A DNA stretch of 64,000 nucleotides. Source: Atkinsonella hypoxylon (Eukaryota > Ascomycota > Sordariomycetes > Hypocreales > Clavicipitaceae). The first letter of the stretch is position 1, and every line of letters begins with the position of its first letter. Position numbers and translations under genes: made by a program. This document shows, one piece after another, positions 21,301 to 32,200 of the stretch. The stretch covers positions 1 to 64,000 of the forward strand of contig JFHB01000094.1 in the NCBI GenBank assembly GCA_000729835.1, in the 5' to 3' direction. The notes below the pieces were generated by a model. That model did not search any database and was not told the origin of the DNA. It saw nothing but the letters and a program-made list of their open reading frames with translations.

Positions 21301-23578
21301 TCTCGGCCTTAAGGCCATCAGCTTGTCTCTTCTGCGCCTCGATGAAACGGGCTTGTTCATCAAGTTGTTTCTGCATCTTCTTGACCAGACCATCTGCCCC
21401 GAGTTCAAGTCTGGCTCGCATCTCATCACGCTCCGCCATGGCGGCCTCTGCTATTTGCCGCGATTCTAGAGCTTCATCTTGGGCCTGACGCGCCTCCGAA
21501 TCCGTGTGCAATTTATCCAAGAGACTCTGTACGGTGAAGTTGAGGCTCTGCTTGAGCTCCATATTCGGCAGTCGCCTGTCCATGGCGACATAGCTGAGCA
21601 TGGAATCGACCAGCTGAAACATGCGCAAACGTTCTTCGCCATCCTGGGCTCGAATGACCATGAGGTGTTGTAGAGCCGAAACAAAGTAATCTTGCGCCTT
21701 GCTGCCCTGAATGCGCTGCTGAATAGCATCGGCAATCTGCACAGGGTCACTAAGATCCTTCACAACGCCCTCGACACTATCCTTGATACTGCTGTTTTCT
21801 CTCTCAAGCATATCCTCATAGTCAATGGCCTCGTTCGTGCGGAATCTCTCAATCTGCTTGTCAAGAAGCTCGTACTGGAACTCTTCCATCTTGGTCAAAA
21901 TACGTTTGATACCACATCCTGTGAACTGAGCTCGAATGTGAATTCGCAACTGCAAGTCATTTTCAGGTGCATCCACCATCATATTCACTAGCATCAGTGT
22001 CGTGACGGCGTATTCCATAAGCAGGTTCTCCATGCCGATACCACCCGTTCGAACTTCTTCACTAGCTCCAACGAGACTGCCCATTTTTCCGCGACCATCT
22101 ATTGTGACCTCAACCAGGCGCATCCAAGCGTCGAAGCGTCCATTTTCTCCCGACTGTGCCTTGACCTCGTCTAATGCTTGAATTACTTTGACGTGGCCCT
22201 CGCCATTTTCACCCCAGGTACAAAGAAAAGTTAGTATTTCGCTGACTAGTTTTCTTGTGGTGATGCGTGCGGAGATCAGGCATGTCGCCAGAGCCACCAG
22301 CACCTTCTGCTGCATCAAGGCATCATCAGCGCCGAACTTATTGTTCATAAGGGCCTTTAGGCATTTGACGATATCATATTCTCGGTCAAGGTTCTTTTCA
22401 ACACGTGAGCTTTCGGGCACAGGGCCGGCTGCAGTCTTGCGATTGATTTTGAGCAGAAGCGTTACCAAGGCCACCTGTCCCTGACACTCTACAAAGCGCT
22501 TGACCCAGCCAATCTGTTGTGTTCGGAGATTGACCTCGAGACTTCCCATGCCCTTGGTGTCAAGCCTGTCCTCCATGACCTTGCGGACGTACCATTCCGG
22601 GGTGCCCTCCTCGTCAGAATACGTCGTTATGTCTGGGGCAGCATAATGATTCGCTCGAGCAGTTTGACGTCGCTTCTGCTCACCCTGCCATTCGGTCAAT
22701 CGATCTTGGTGAAGTAGGGTCCATTTCTTCTGAGGTGGATACGCCAGCATTTGCCGTCTGGCCTGTTCGGGCAAGTTGTGCCACCCTCTCTTTTGCATGA
22801 GCTGCAGAAACATTTGGTCAATCACGTTGTCATCGTCCGGCTTGGGGAAATAAAACGTCTCGTGGTTAGAGCCAGGTCCGGGAAACTTGGTCAGGCGGTT
22901 AGACTCCCGGGGAGAATGAAATGAGCCGTATGAGCTTTGCGATGGAGTGCTCGGTATAGCTAGTTGCGATGAGCGTGGGATACCTCCATTATCTCTATTT
23001 ACAGCATTACCTGAATATATGCTGAGGTTATCACCAGAGCTGCGGGCACCATTGGCGCTTAGATATGAGTCGTATCTTGATACATGTGATGAGCCGTTGG
23101 TCGTGCTGGCCAAACTTCCCCGGCCTGGACCCCATTGTTGGTACTGCGCTTGTCGGCCTGTCGATGCCATAGTCATGTTCGATTCCCGGGGTCGGGAAGC
23201 GGAAGGGTCAAAGGACGGATACTGGTGAAAGTCGCCCGTATTCTTGTTAAGTTGATGGGGCAGAGGCTCACGTCGTGCGGGGACTTGGTCGGAGTTGGGT
23301 AAGTAGTCGACGGGCACCGGTGATCGCGAGCCTGGAGGCATACTATCGTAGGAAATAGATGGCAACACACCTGCCATCATGTTGACAGCAGGATCTGGCG
23401 ATGTGGGCGGGTCAACGGACACGGTGGACGAGTCTCGCTTGTGTCGCGATGAGCGAAAGCCCAAAGTGCTACCGGCATCGAGGTGATCACCATCCGTCAC
23501 TCTTCTATCCTTGTTCTTATTCCTGGAGAAGAGGGATCGTCCCCCGGACGACTGTCTCGGCTTGTCTGTCGAGGACAT
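18397..23578 (-). CDS. Diaphanous-related formin (Bni1/SepA type)
   Basis: Minus-strand exons 20089-23578 and 18397-20021 give 1704 residues; the 67-nt intron (GTACGT...ACAG) splits the FH2 domain after RKAY. Formins nucleate and elongate unbranched actin at tips and septa under Rho control. The first 230 residues are Ser/Pro-rich and disordered. The GBD/FH3 armadillo region follows (about 240-650), then a coiled coil (about 680-880). FH1 (about 990-1060) has three blocks of 9-14 prolines for profilin-actin. FH2 (about 1075-1480) includes KALHWEKVD and LDIGNYMND, with GFKLSSL. A DAD-like RAAALLQGMRG near residue 1604 followed by a basic RRLRRRRREK patch suggests autoinhibition through the FH3 region. 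Filamentous fungi usually carry a single SepA-like formin. Confidence 0.96.
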
Positions 23579-23885
23579 TGTTCTTGCTGGGGATGACGGC
23601 GATTCACTGAACAAGGGCTACCTAGGTGAAACACGTAGAACCGGACAAATGCTGGCCCAAGGCCGCTTGCATGGTGAACGATCCAAAGCCGAGGCCCTTA
23701 GTCAGAGGTAGCTGGGGCCTACCGGAGGTCAAACTGCAAGAGAAATGGGACAGCTAAAGAGTTGTCCGCGTTGTGTGTCTTGTGTGTCGCGGGGGAAATA
23801 GGAAGCGTCTCGATTTTTGGATGAATGATTGAGGGAATTGTAAGTCGAACTCTGTCGTACCAGTCTCGATATTCGCAGCAGTTTA

Positions 23886-23911
23886 TAGATAGATAGATAG
23901 ATAGATAGATA
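23886..23911. repeat. TAGA microsatellite
   Basis: About six tandem copies of TAGA lie roughly 310 bp upstream of the formin start codon. Confidence 0.9.
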
Positions 23912-24611
23912 TATACACTATACACCGTCGTCCTGATTTGAAAACAACCATGGAAGAACAGAAGCGGCCAGCAAAAAAGGGTTGTCGGATTCGATTCAGC
24001 TAGGCGGTAGTGCTAGGTTTTTTTCAATGTCCTACTGAATAAGAGAGGTGGGTGCTTTTGCCGGTCGTATAAAGTGTGCTGGTGGTGAGATGCAAGCACG
24101 GTTAAGGTTGGTTGGATTCAGTAAGGTGACACGGGAATAGGGGCCGTCGTGTGCAATCAATGGGGAATGCGGGCTAGCAGGCAGATAATCCGGCCGTAGA
24201 TCGGGGTCTCTCGAAATCTGTCGGGCTCGTGGGGGAATTGGTTGCGCGTGTGGAATGTCGGAACACAGTCGCTCTAGTGGTGACGAGATCTGGTGGAAGA
24301 AGCGAAGGCTGTCTGTCGTCGTATGCGGAGATGTTCTGTAGTTAGCAGGCCCCTGAATGAGGTCTGGTTGAACAGGCAGGATAAGCAGGGGGTGCCAAGT
24401 GGTGGAGCAACAACTAGATGTTCTAGTGCAAGGAGGTGACGATTAAGGAGACAGCACGAGGAGGAACTGGCTGGATGCGGAGTTGAAGCGTCCAAGACTA
24501 GCGCCAAATGAGACGTTGCGTAGTTATTCCGTAGATGGATTGAGTGACGAGGAAGTGGGGTCGTGGACTGGCAAACTGGATGCTCATGTCACGCTCCCTG
24601 CAGCAGTTATA

Positions 24612-24647
24612 GTACATTATTAAGTACATTATTAAATACATTATTAA
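24612..24647. repeat. 12-bp tandem repeat (GTACATTATTAA)x3
   Basis: Three adjacent copies with a single difference in the third (ATACATTATTAA) are followed by GTACCTACATTAGGTAGTAC, itself a near-palindrome. It is AT-rich and non-coding. Confidence 0.9.
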
Positions 24648-25250
24648 GTACCTACATTAGGTAGTACATTTAGGTAGGTAGTACGCAATAACCTGGCACC
24701 TGCCATATGCATGCATGCATACAGTAGAAATTTCCCCTCTCTCAAGCTACTGACTCTATTATGAATGCTTCTAGCCTTGTACCGGACTGACGGCATTCAT
24801 GTCTCCGGACACTTTCTCCCGTTCGTCTCAAGTAAAATAGTTACATCAAGCCGTTATCGGACATGCAAGCACAAGCTCAACTGGGCGTCGCAGGCTTTCA
24901 CACAAACACCCCTGTGAGTTCTATCCCGCGCATCGGCTATCGTTATCGTGCCCGGTTTGCCTTGCACACGTCATGGATCATCACTCAGCATCAAAGGAGC
25001 AGTGGCTGCACTGGTCGTGTAATCCCTCGACGCACAGAAAGCCGCGATAAATGTTGGCGTCTGAACTGCCTGCAGATTCACATTAACAATGCCCAAACTG
25101 CCACCGGGAGTTCAAAAGCCAGATACGTAATAACTACGGAAAACGAAATAAGTCCTGGCCGGAAGACCTGACCGGAGTCACCGACCTGATTGCCTGGTCC
25201 GCCACGGCCCAAGCTCCCAGCTCCACCTGTAGGGTCTCAACGCTGCTACT

Positions 25251-25296
25251 TAACGCTGTTCAACGCTGTTCAACGCTGTTCAACGCTGTTCAACGC
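25251..25296. repeat. 10-bp tandem repeat (CAACGCTGTT)x4
   Basis: One TAACGCTGTT and three perfect CAACGCTGTT units plus CAACGC form a short direct repeat. It is followed by AATCCAGCCC/AGCCC units (about 25314-25345), all within 220 bp upstream of the next gene's ATG. Confidence 0.9.
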
Positions 25297-25469
25297 CATC
25301 AAATCCAGCCTGCCAATCCAGCCCAATCCAGCCCAGCCCAGCCCATGGCAATTGCTGCCTCGCTTCTAGAGCCAACATCAACCCTCATGTCACCACGGCG
25401 GTCGTAACTCCCAGGCAACACCAGCCTCTTCCCTACACTCCGTGACATCCGGCACCTCCCTTCGCCATC

Positions 25470-26015
25470 ATGACGGCCTCATCCCCGCTATCGCTCCTCA
25501 AGGCAAGTTTCCTGCGTCTCTCCATGTTGCCTCTCTTTTGTCCCTCTCTCCAAGCGCACTGACATGCTGCGCAACATCCCAGACCATCTTCGTTCCGGCC
25601 GTCATCTCGCTCATTCTCTTCCTTCTTCTTACATTTGCCGTCCTCCCCATTTGGCGCCGCTATCGAAATCGCTACAGCCTGTACCTTCCTGTTCCGAGCT
25701 ATGCATCTGGATTGTCGAACCTTGTGAGGCAGCGGTTCTCGATGCTGACACAGCCGTCTGTATGGAGTAGGAATGGAGATGCTGTGCATAATGCGGATGC
25801 AGACGACATTTTGGAAGATGGGGAGGAATTAGGTCATGTTGATTCGCAGATTATGAATGCCATCATGCAAGCCATGTCCAGAGGTGACGACCACACGCGA
25901 CGTTTAAGTAGAGAGTATGTTTTTCTTTTTGAAGATCAATATCTCTTGCTGACAAAGACGCAGTCTAGAAGAAGGATTCATGGACGATAGTGACGAAGAT
26001 GAGCCGCGGAGATGA
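25470..26015 (+). CDS. Small single-pass membrane protein, conserved-looking
   Basis: Exons 25470-25502, 25583-25914 and 25964-26015 give 138 residues. The first intron has a GC donor (AAG then GCAAGT) and ends CCCAG; the second is GTATGT...GCAG. Both joins keep frame, and no GT donor near the first does. The protein begins MTASSPLSLLK, followed by one strongly hydrophobic helix (about residues 14-31, VISLILFLLLTFAVLPIW) and a basic RRYRNRY patch, so the C-terminus is probably cytosolic. The tail is acidic and ends RLSRDLEEGFMDDSDEDEPRR-like, resembling small uncharacterised fungal membrane proteins I believe exist widely, but I cannot name a function. An 11-codon first exon is unusual, which keeps some doubt about the start. 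Confidence 0.8.
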
Positions 26016-26257
26016 TATCCTGAGTTCTTCGCTTAATTTCGACAATACTTGTAGTTACTTGAAGTCCCATAAACGATACATCAATCAAGTCACGATTTTA
26101 CAATTTCCCCACGTCGCATTTGGAATTTGCAAACTCTCTCTTTTTTTTTTCCGGAAAAGTCAATTCGCTGAGATGCTCGATGCTGATGCTTCTACTTCGG
26201 CGCATACATGCGCATCCATACATATGCTTTCGCTCATAAGATTGTGGAGGCAGAGTC

Positions 26258-27268
26258 TCAACGAAAGCCTCGGAGGCGGCGCCAGCTCCACGTGCTACGC
26301 CTCTTCTTCTTGCCAAACTCGTTCCAGCCTTTCGTCCACCAAACTGTATGCGCGTCCTCCATCCGCTTCTCTGTCTGCTCGAGCAGAGTGGTGTAATATT
26401 TCAGCCGAGATTGAAGTGCAAAGTCTAGGGCGGACTTTCGTCGGGTTCTCCGCTGAGACTCAAGCCTTCTCACTTTGCCGCCTGATTCGGTTACGATTTT
26501 GAGATACCTCAACCCCTTGGAACTTGAACAGAATTCATAATTCCAGGGCAAAACTGCCACAGTGTTGTCGCGATAAATTTCTGCAGGGGGTGTGGTTCTC
26601 GGCATCGTTAGATGCTCGCAGGCATGGCGCAACGTGATGCAAGAAGCATCGGGGCATGTGTTTGCACAATTCGGCCTCGACATGTATCGGAAGAGGCATT
26701 CATGGCCGAACACATGGCCACATGGTAAATGGGCCATGCGTTCTCTGGTTTGGGCCTTCTCTCCTCCAAAAAACCTGCCGCAAAGGTAGCAAAGGGTTGG
26801 TCTCCCCTCGGTGTTCAACGGCATGTATGCAGTAGGAGCTTCAGAAAGGTCTGATTCCACTCGTCGTCGCGGTGCTAGAGTAATGGCATCAGGGTTGTCC
26901 TCAGCTGTAGGAGATCGCAGTAGTGGCTGAATCTCAGTTGGTCGAGCAGTGTCTGGGGTGTTCACGGGATGTTGTGCTTCTGGTGTCACTATAGACTGGC
27001 CATCTCTCGATGTTTGCTCATTTGCATCTGGGACGACCAGAGTTGATCCGCTTAATTCCGGCCCGCTTCTAACACAAATTGTCGACCCTTGGCTAAGTCT
27101 TCGAGAAGGTGATTCGGTTTCAGAGGGAGAATCATCTATTGGCTGTCTGGTGAGCAGAGGAATCCTTGATTCTGGAAACATGGCAGTATCATTTCGAAGG
27201 ATTCTGCGTGTGAAGCTGCGGCTCAGCGTTGTTGTCAGCTTCTGCACTGTGTCTCTGGCGGGCGCCAT
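26258..27268 (-). CDS. RING-like zinc-finger protein
   Basis: This single-exon frame of 336 residues starts MAPARDTVQ; upstream in-frame codons contain no further ATG. Residues 1-150 are Ser/Thr/Pro-rich and probably disordered. Residues about 160-215 carry a Cys/His array: CYLCGRFF, then HLPCGHVFGHECLF, then CANTCPDASC, matching a RING-H2-type spacing in which GHVFGHECL supplies the central His and Cys ligands. Such proteins are usually E3 ubiquitin ligases, but the loops are atypical and another treble-clef type is possible. The C-terminal 70 residues are basic, with a helix ending in KKKRRSTWSWRRLRG that could act as a nuclear signal. It is divergent from HUS1 with a 461-bp shared promoter. 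Substrate and pathway are unknown. Confidence 0.8.
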   Translation of the reverse strand: MAPARDTVQKLTTTLSRSFTRRILRNDTAMFPESRIPLLTRQPIDDSPSETESPSRRLSQGSTICVRSGPELSGSTLVVPDANEQTSRDGQSIVTPEAQHPVNTPDTARPTEIQPLLRSPTAEDNPDAITLAPRRRVESDLSEAPTAYMPLNTEGRPTLCYLCGRFFGGEKAQTRERMAHLPCGHVFGHECLFRYMSRPNCANTCPDASCITLRHACEHLTMPRTTPPAEIYRDNTVAVLPWNYEFCSSSKGLRYLKIVTESGGKVRRLESQRRTRRKSALDFALQSRLKYYTTLLEQTEKRMEDAHTVWWTKGWNEFGKKKRRSTWSWRRLRGFR

Positions 27269-27729
27269 TGTGGATGCGTAATGTGATATAAGACGTTCAT
27301 AGCGGCTTGTAATGGAGAAGAAGAGTAAGTAGGCTGGGGGTGGAACCACGGGCTATGGAAAATCAACCGCGGTGGGCGTGATCCAAGACAAAAAGAATGT
27401 CGGCGGGCGATGCAGAAAGTAGTGATGGTGGAGATGCGGAATGTTTACAAGATTTTTCAGATCAGGCAAATGCCCATCGACTCTGGCAGCCCGCTCCCTG
27501 CAGGTTCGATGTGTGATGTGTGATGTGTTGGAGGAAGGAGCTGTCTGGTGTATGTAAGTGGAATTGATGCGTGTAAGTTGTAAGTGCAGGGGGCTCCCAC
27601 CAGCATCCAAGTTCCCGAACCCATCCAGCCCACCCACCAATGAATGACCATGCCATCATCGCACCTGCACCAACTTTCAACAATCTCATTCATTCATCCA
27701 CCCAATGCCCCTCATACAACGGACTCGCA
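27269..27729. promoter_or_regulatory. Divergent promoter region (RING protein / HUS1)
   Basis: This 461-bp region lies between two divergent start codons. It includes a short TGTGATG direct repeat near 27511-27530. No gene is supported. Confidence 0.5.
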
Positions 27730-28932
27730 ATGCGATTCCGCACAGAGCTCAAGAACATACGTACATTCGCGAGTAAGCCTCAGCTAATTTCAGGGAAATC
27801 AGTCACATCTCACCATGCTCCTTCACTGAAACAGTTCCAGAACTTACTGCAGCACTCTCTTCTCTGGAGAAGATCGCTTGGGTCCGTCTCAGCGATGACA
27901 CAGCTCGATTCACCGTCATCCCCGACATGGGATCCCAAGTCTGGGCGTACGACTCTCTGTCCTCTTTTTCTTCCCCATATTACTTACTCATGGTCTTCTT
28001 AACATCTGATGAAATACACCAGATCCCTAGCAATGGACCTCATCTTCGAAGGATACCACATCCAATCCGCAGAGTCAAACAACACCATCAACCTCGAACT
28101 GCCCCTCCAACCACTCCAACGCGCCCTCAAGTCCGCTCTCAACAGCATTTCCACCTCCCTCCGCCTCACCAAAAAGGATGGACTCCCGATTCTCTCCATG
28201 ACTATCACAACCACCACGTCTAGCACGTCACATGCTGCATCAGCAGCCGCAGCCAAGCGGCCATCAGACGATGCATTTGGCGACGATTTCTTTGAGCAAG
28301 AACAACTCGAGACATCCTTGCGCAGAGAGCACGAAAAAATCATCACGCAGGATATACCCGTCCGCGTCCTGCACCCGGAAACGGTGGAGACAATCATGCA
28401 GCCCAAGGTGAGGGAACCGGACGTGCATATTCAGTTGCCGCCGTTGCTGCAGCTCAAGGCAATATCAGACCGCTTCACGAAACTAGCACTTGCGGGGGCC
28501 ACGCCCTCCAAAGCACCAAAGTTGGAACTCAGTGCCAACATGCATGGTAGCTTGCGGCTTAGAATCGCCACTGAGGCCACTGATATCTGCAGCATATGGT
28601 CGGAACTTGAGAATCCTGAATTAGATCCCGCTCAGCTGGATCGTCCCGTGGAAGACCATCCCAGTACCAAGTTTCGTGAGGATGGGCCTGACCGATGGGC
28701 CACGGTCCGTGTGGATGGTAAAGATTGGAGTCGGGTTCTGAGCGTAGGCCGCTTGGAGGGTCGAGTGATTGCATGCTTCGCAGATGATCATGCACTGATT
28801 CTTTATGTCTATGTGCCGCATTATGATGATGCCTCTGCTGAGGATTCAGTCGTCACAGTGAGTTTGCTTCATATACATATCAAACTAGTCTAACTCCCAT
28901 CACAGTACTACGTGCAATCGTACAGCAAATAA
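27730..28932 (+). CDS. HUS1: HUS1-like 9-1-1 checkpoint clamp subunit
   Basis: Exons 27730-27772, 27835-27946, 28023-28857 and 28906-28932 encode 338 residues; every intron is GT-AG and the frame closes exactly, the last exon adding only eight codons. Hus1 forms the PCNA-like ring with Rad9 and Rad1 that is loaded at DNA damage and activates Mec1/ATR signalling in the nucleus. The N-terminus MRFRTELKNI is the family's characteristic start, followed by AWVRLSDD and FTVIPDMGSQVWA, then MDLIFEGYHIQS. Clamp strands INLELPLQPLQRALKSA and IPVRVL are recognisable, and the C-terminal HALILYVYVPHY block fits the second PCNA-like domain. An Ala/Asp-rich insertion (about residues 145-170) is typical of fungal members. 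Confidence 0.94.
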
Positions 28933-29249
28933 TCCTAAACATTGAATACCTAGAATATCTGAACCTGGAAATGGTGTTATAAAATTTAGTTCTTTGGGTC
29001 TCAAGGCCATTTCAATTGTGCAAGTTATGCTTGGTAAATGCTATCATACAATTGGAACCATGGTGCAGGTCCTTACCGTGAACTATAAAAAAAAATCAAA
29101 ATGTGCCATGTAACAAGAATCCCAGGCATTAATAAATTATATCGCAAAAAACGCCGTAAATGTGCGCAATTCTCGGGGAGTTGGCTTATTCTTACTCCAT
29201 TGTTTCCCCTAAACTGCTTCAAAGACATTTTATCCATCTTGCTGCTACG
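28933..29249. other. Convergent spacer (HUS1 / SEC16)
   Basis: AT-rich 3' sequence of two convergent genes. An A-run near 29086 and AATAAATTATA-like sequence near 29131 may serve as polyadenylation signals. No gene is seen. Confidence 0.5.
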
Positions 29250-32200
29250 TTATTTCGCCATGACATCTACATAGCGACCGCTCTTTCTGGGCTTCTTCGG
29301 ACCTGCTTTTCGTGGAGCAGGGGCTCCCAACAAATCATCAATGCTGCTTGCATTACTCATGCTTGTAGCAGGTCTGCTAGGTGGTCCTGCTGATGGTGGC
29401 CCTGGAGCAACGTTGCCGGTCGAGACCGACCGAGACATGCTTGCCGGGAGAGCGCCAGCATTCAGGTTTTCCATTGACTGCGCGGTCGACAGCTTGCCGT
29501 GCGTAGACTGCGGTGGCATTCCCATAGGAGGAACGCTCATTCTTCCGGCAGGTGGAGGGGGGGTGCCGGATGGAGGCGGCGTACCACCCACGGAGCGAGG
29601 ACCAGCTCGGGGTGGTGGAGGCGTAGCCTTCTTTGCCTCGACATTTTCGGCACCAGGTTTTTTGTTGACCCAGCGGCCGAGGTCCGGATCATAGACAAAA
29701 CTGCTTTGCTCGCCAAGCTTGGCTTTGATGGGCTTGCCGGCCGATGACTCGCCAATGTTTCCATCAGACTTCTTGCCGCCTCCGAACCAGCCTCCAAATC
29801 CCCATCCCTTTTTAGTGCTTGCTGCGGCTGCTGCGCGTTTGGCTATCAAAGAACATGTCAGCGTCCGAAAGAAAAAAAGATTGTGGAAAAAAAAAATTTC
29901 ATCTGGATTCTGTGGCGCTTAACTCACCATCCTCTTCAGCGGCTTTACGGAACATCTCCTCGTTCTCCCGGTCCTTTTCTGCTTTGCTCTGCTGTTGCGG
30001 CTTTCTGAGGGCTGGAATATCGTCGTCGCCGTCGTCCATAAAGCTCTTCTTCTTCGCTTTGGGCGCCTCATCGTCATCGGGTTCCGGCTGATAGGAAGGT
30101 GCCTCGTATTCATAAGGGTGTAATGATGGTGGCACATAGCCGCCAGTATTAGCACTTTGCTTGCTGCTGTCCTCTTTAGGGTTCGGGACTGCTTGAGGGG
30201 GCTCATAACCGTAAGATGATGATTCATAGCCTTGGGTGTTGTTGCTGCTGATAGGTTGCTGGGATTGGATGTCTGGCGACTCCTGAAGGCCATAGGGCTG
30301 ATAACCACTAGAGATTGCAGGCTGCAAGGTTGATTTTGAGTCACCGTGGCCAGGGACAGACGAATTTTGATTGGGCTGATACCTAGAGAGTGCGGATCCA
30401 GGATATTCGAGAGCCTGATAGGCGTTGGACTGTGCTTGAGCAGGAGCTGGACTTGGGTAACTTGCTTCGTATGGATTATGAGCATGCTCTTGACTGCTAC
30501 GTGGCGATACTGCTACTGCGGGAGCGTATTGCGACTGGATCGCAGGTGCATATGAATTGGTAGTCGCGTCTGACAATGACGCAGTCGGCGCGGGCGCATA
30601 TCGAGATGCTGTAGTTCCGCTTGCAAGAGAAACCCCGCCCATGGGCTGGTAGCCAGGGGATGATCCGTAAACATCAAGGTTTGATACTGATGGTGACCGT
30701 GAAATATTGGGCGAGGATGCAATGTGAGCAAAGGGTCCGTTATCACCATCAGATCCCACGTGGCCGTTGGCGTCCTCGTCACCCGATACAAACTTGTTAA
30801 ACCTATTCCACATGCTGTCAGAGACCCTGCCCATGGTGGGTTTGGACATCCATGACGACGAGGCGTCCTTGGGCGACGACTTTAACCTTGCCAGGAAGTC
30901 CTCGACATATGCTTCTAGGATAGGGTGGTGGTATGGAGACCTCCGAGTCTGTGCGGTGATGGCTGATGCAATGCATTCGCAATACTGGATCGCTTTATCG
31001 CGGAACCCATACTCAGCAAGGGTCACAGCGTGCTGCAGCTTATAGGCAGCCAAGTGTGGTGCTCCAACAGATGCTACCACGCCACTTCCGAGAGTCAATC
31101 CGTATTCGTAGATTTCGCTGAGCTGAAGCGCTTCTGTCTCTCTGGCGAATTGCACAGATTGGCTCTTATGATCTGATCCTACGAGGACGAAATCTAAATT
31201 GGGGTCATCCAATCCACCAAAAACCGACAGGCTGCGGCTGAAGATGAAGCAGATGTGAGCTGCCTCGGCCCGGCCATAACCAGATAGCAGCTTACCGAGG
31301 GCATTCAAACCGCGAATATCCTCATTGCTGCGGTTGCTCAAAACAAGCGTTAATGTCTCCCGCCACTTGTCGAGACCATCCGTTGCATCTTTCGTAGGTC
31401 CAGTAGATGTCTCCGTAGATACAAGCTGCAATCCCGCACGGGCATGGGAGGGAATAAGCTCATCCACGCAGTCGTCATAATTGCCCGACAGAATCTTGTA
31501 AAGGGCAGCCAGAGATTCGTTATTGTGTCCTGGGTAATTGACTTCCTTGCGCACAAATTCCGCTGCTACCTGTTTGTAGAGATCTTGTGAGACAGTCTGC
31601 GATATGAGCATAGCGTGGCCCCAAAGGCGCTTATCAACGGCAGCCCATACAGCCAATTCGCGGTCACCTTTGAGCAAGTTCAAGCGAATATTTTCGACAG
31701 CATCATAATCAACGCCATCGACTTTCATAGACGTAGCGCCATTCCCAGCATCAGCCCCGGTGAAGAGAGAAGCACCCTCATTCCGAAGATCCGCTGTTTG
31801 AGGCGCTAAAATCTCTCGAACAGCCTTCTCGACTGCAGAAGACCCTTCCAAGACACCATCATGCTCAACAAACACTCGCAGCAGCTTCCACAGCAGCAAA
31901 CGCTCGACAGAGCGCTTTGCTTCCAGAGATAACTGGGAGTGGAATGACGCATCAAAAATATCCTTCTCTAACGCCTCAATGCCGGCTGACAGCCACGCAA
32001 TGGCTTCCTTCTTCTTTGACTTGCCCTTCAGCGGGCCAGGGAACTTGGCGAGACGGTCTTGTAGAGGGTCGACATCCTTAATATTCTGCACCTTGACTTC
32101 GCCTACTGTGCGGATAGTAACTGGTGTGGTTTGACCCATTGCATAGCGAGGGATGCTCTTGGGGAAAGTTGTGACGAATGTCCCGCCCACCCCCCAAGCC

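Larger units (their letters stand above)
23579..25469. other. Long spacer / formin 5' leader region
   Basis: No gene is supported across 1.9 kb. It holds a TACCTAGGT element (23619), a TAGA microsatellite (23886-23911), a 12-bp repeat (24612-24647) followed by AGGTAGTAC motifs, and a 10-bp repeat (25251-25296) with GCCCA-rich sequence after it. A long formin promoter and leader is the simplest explanation. Confidence 0.5.
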
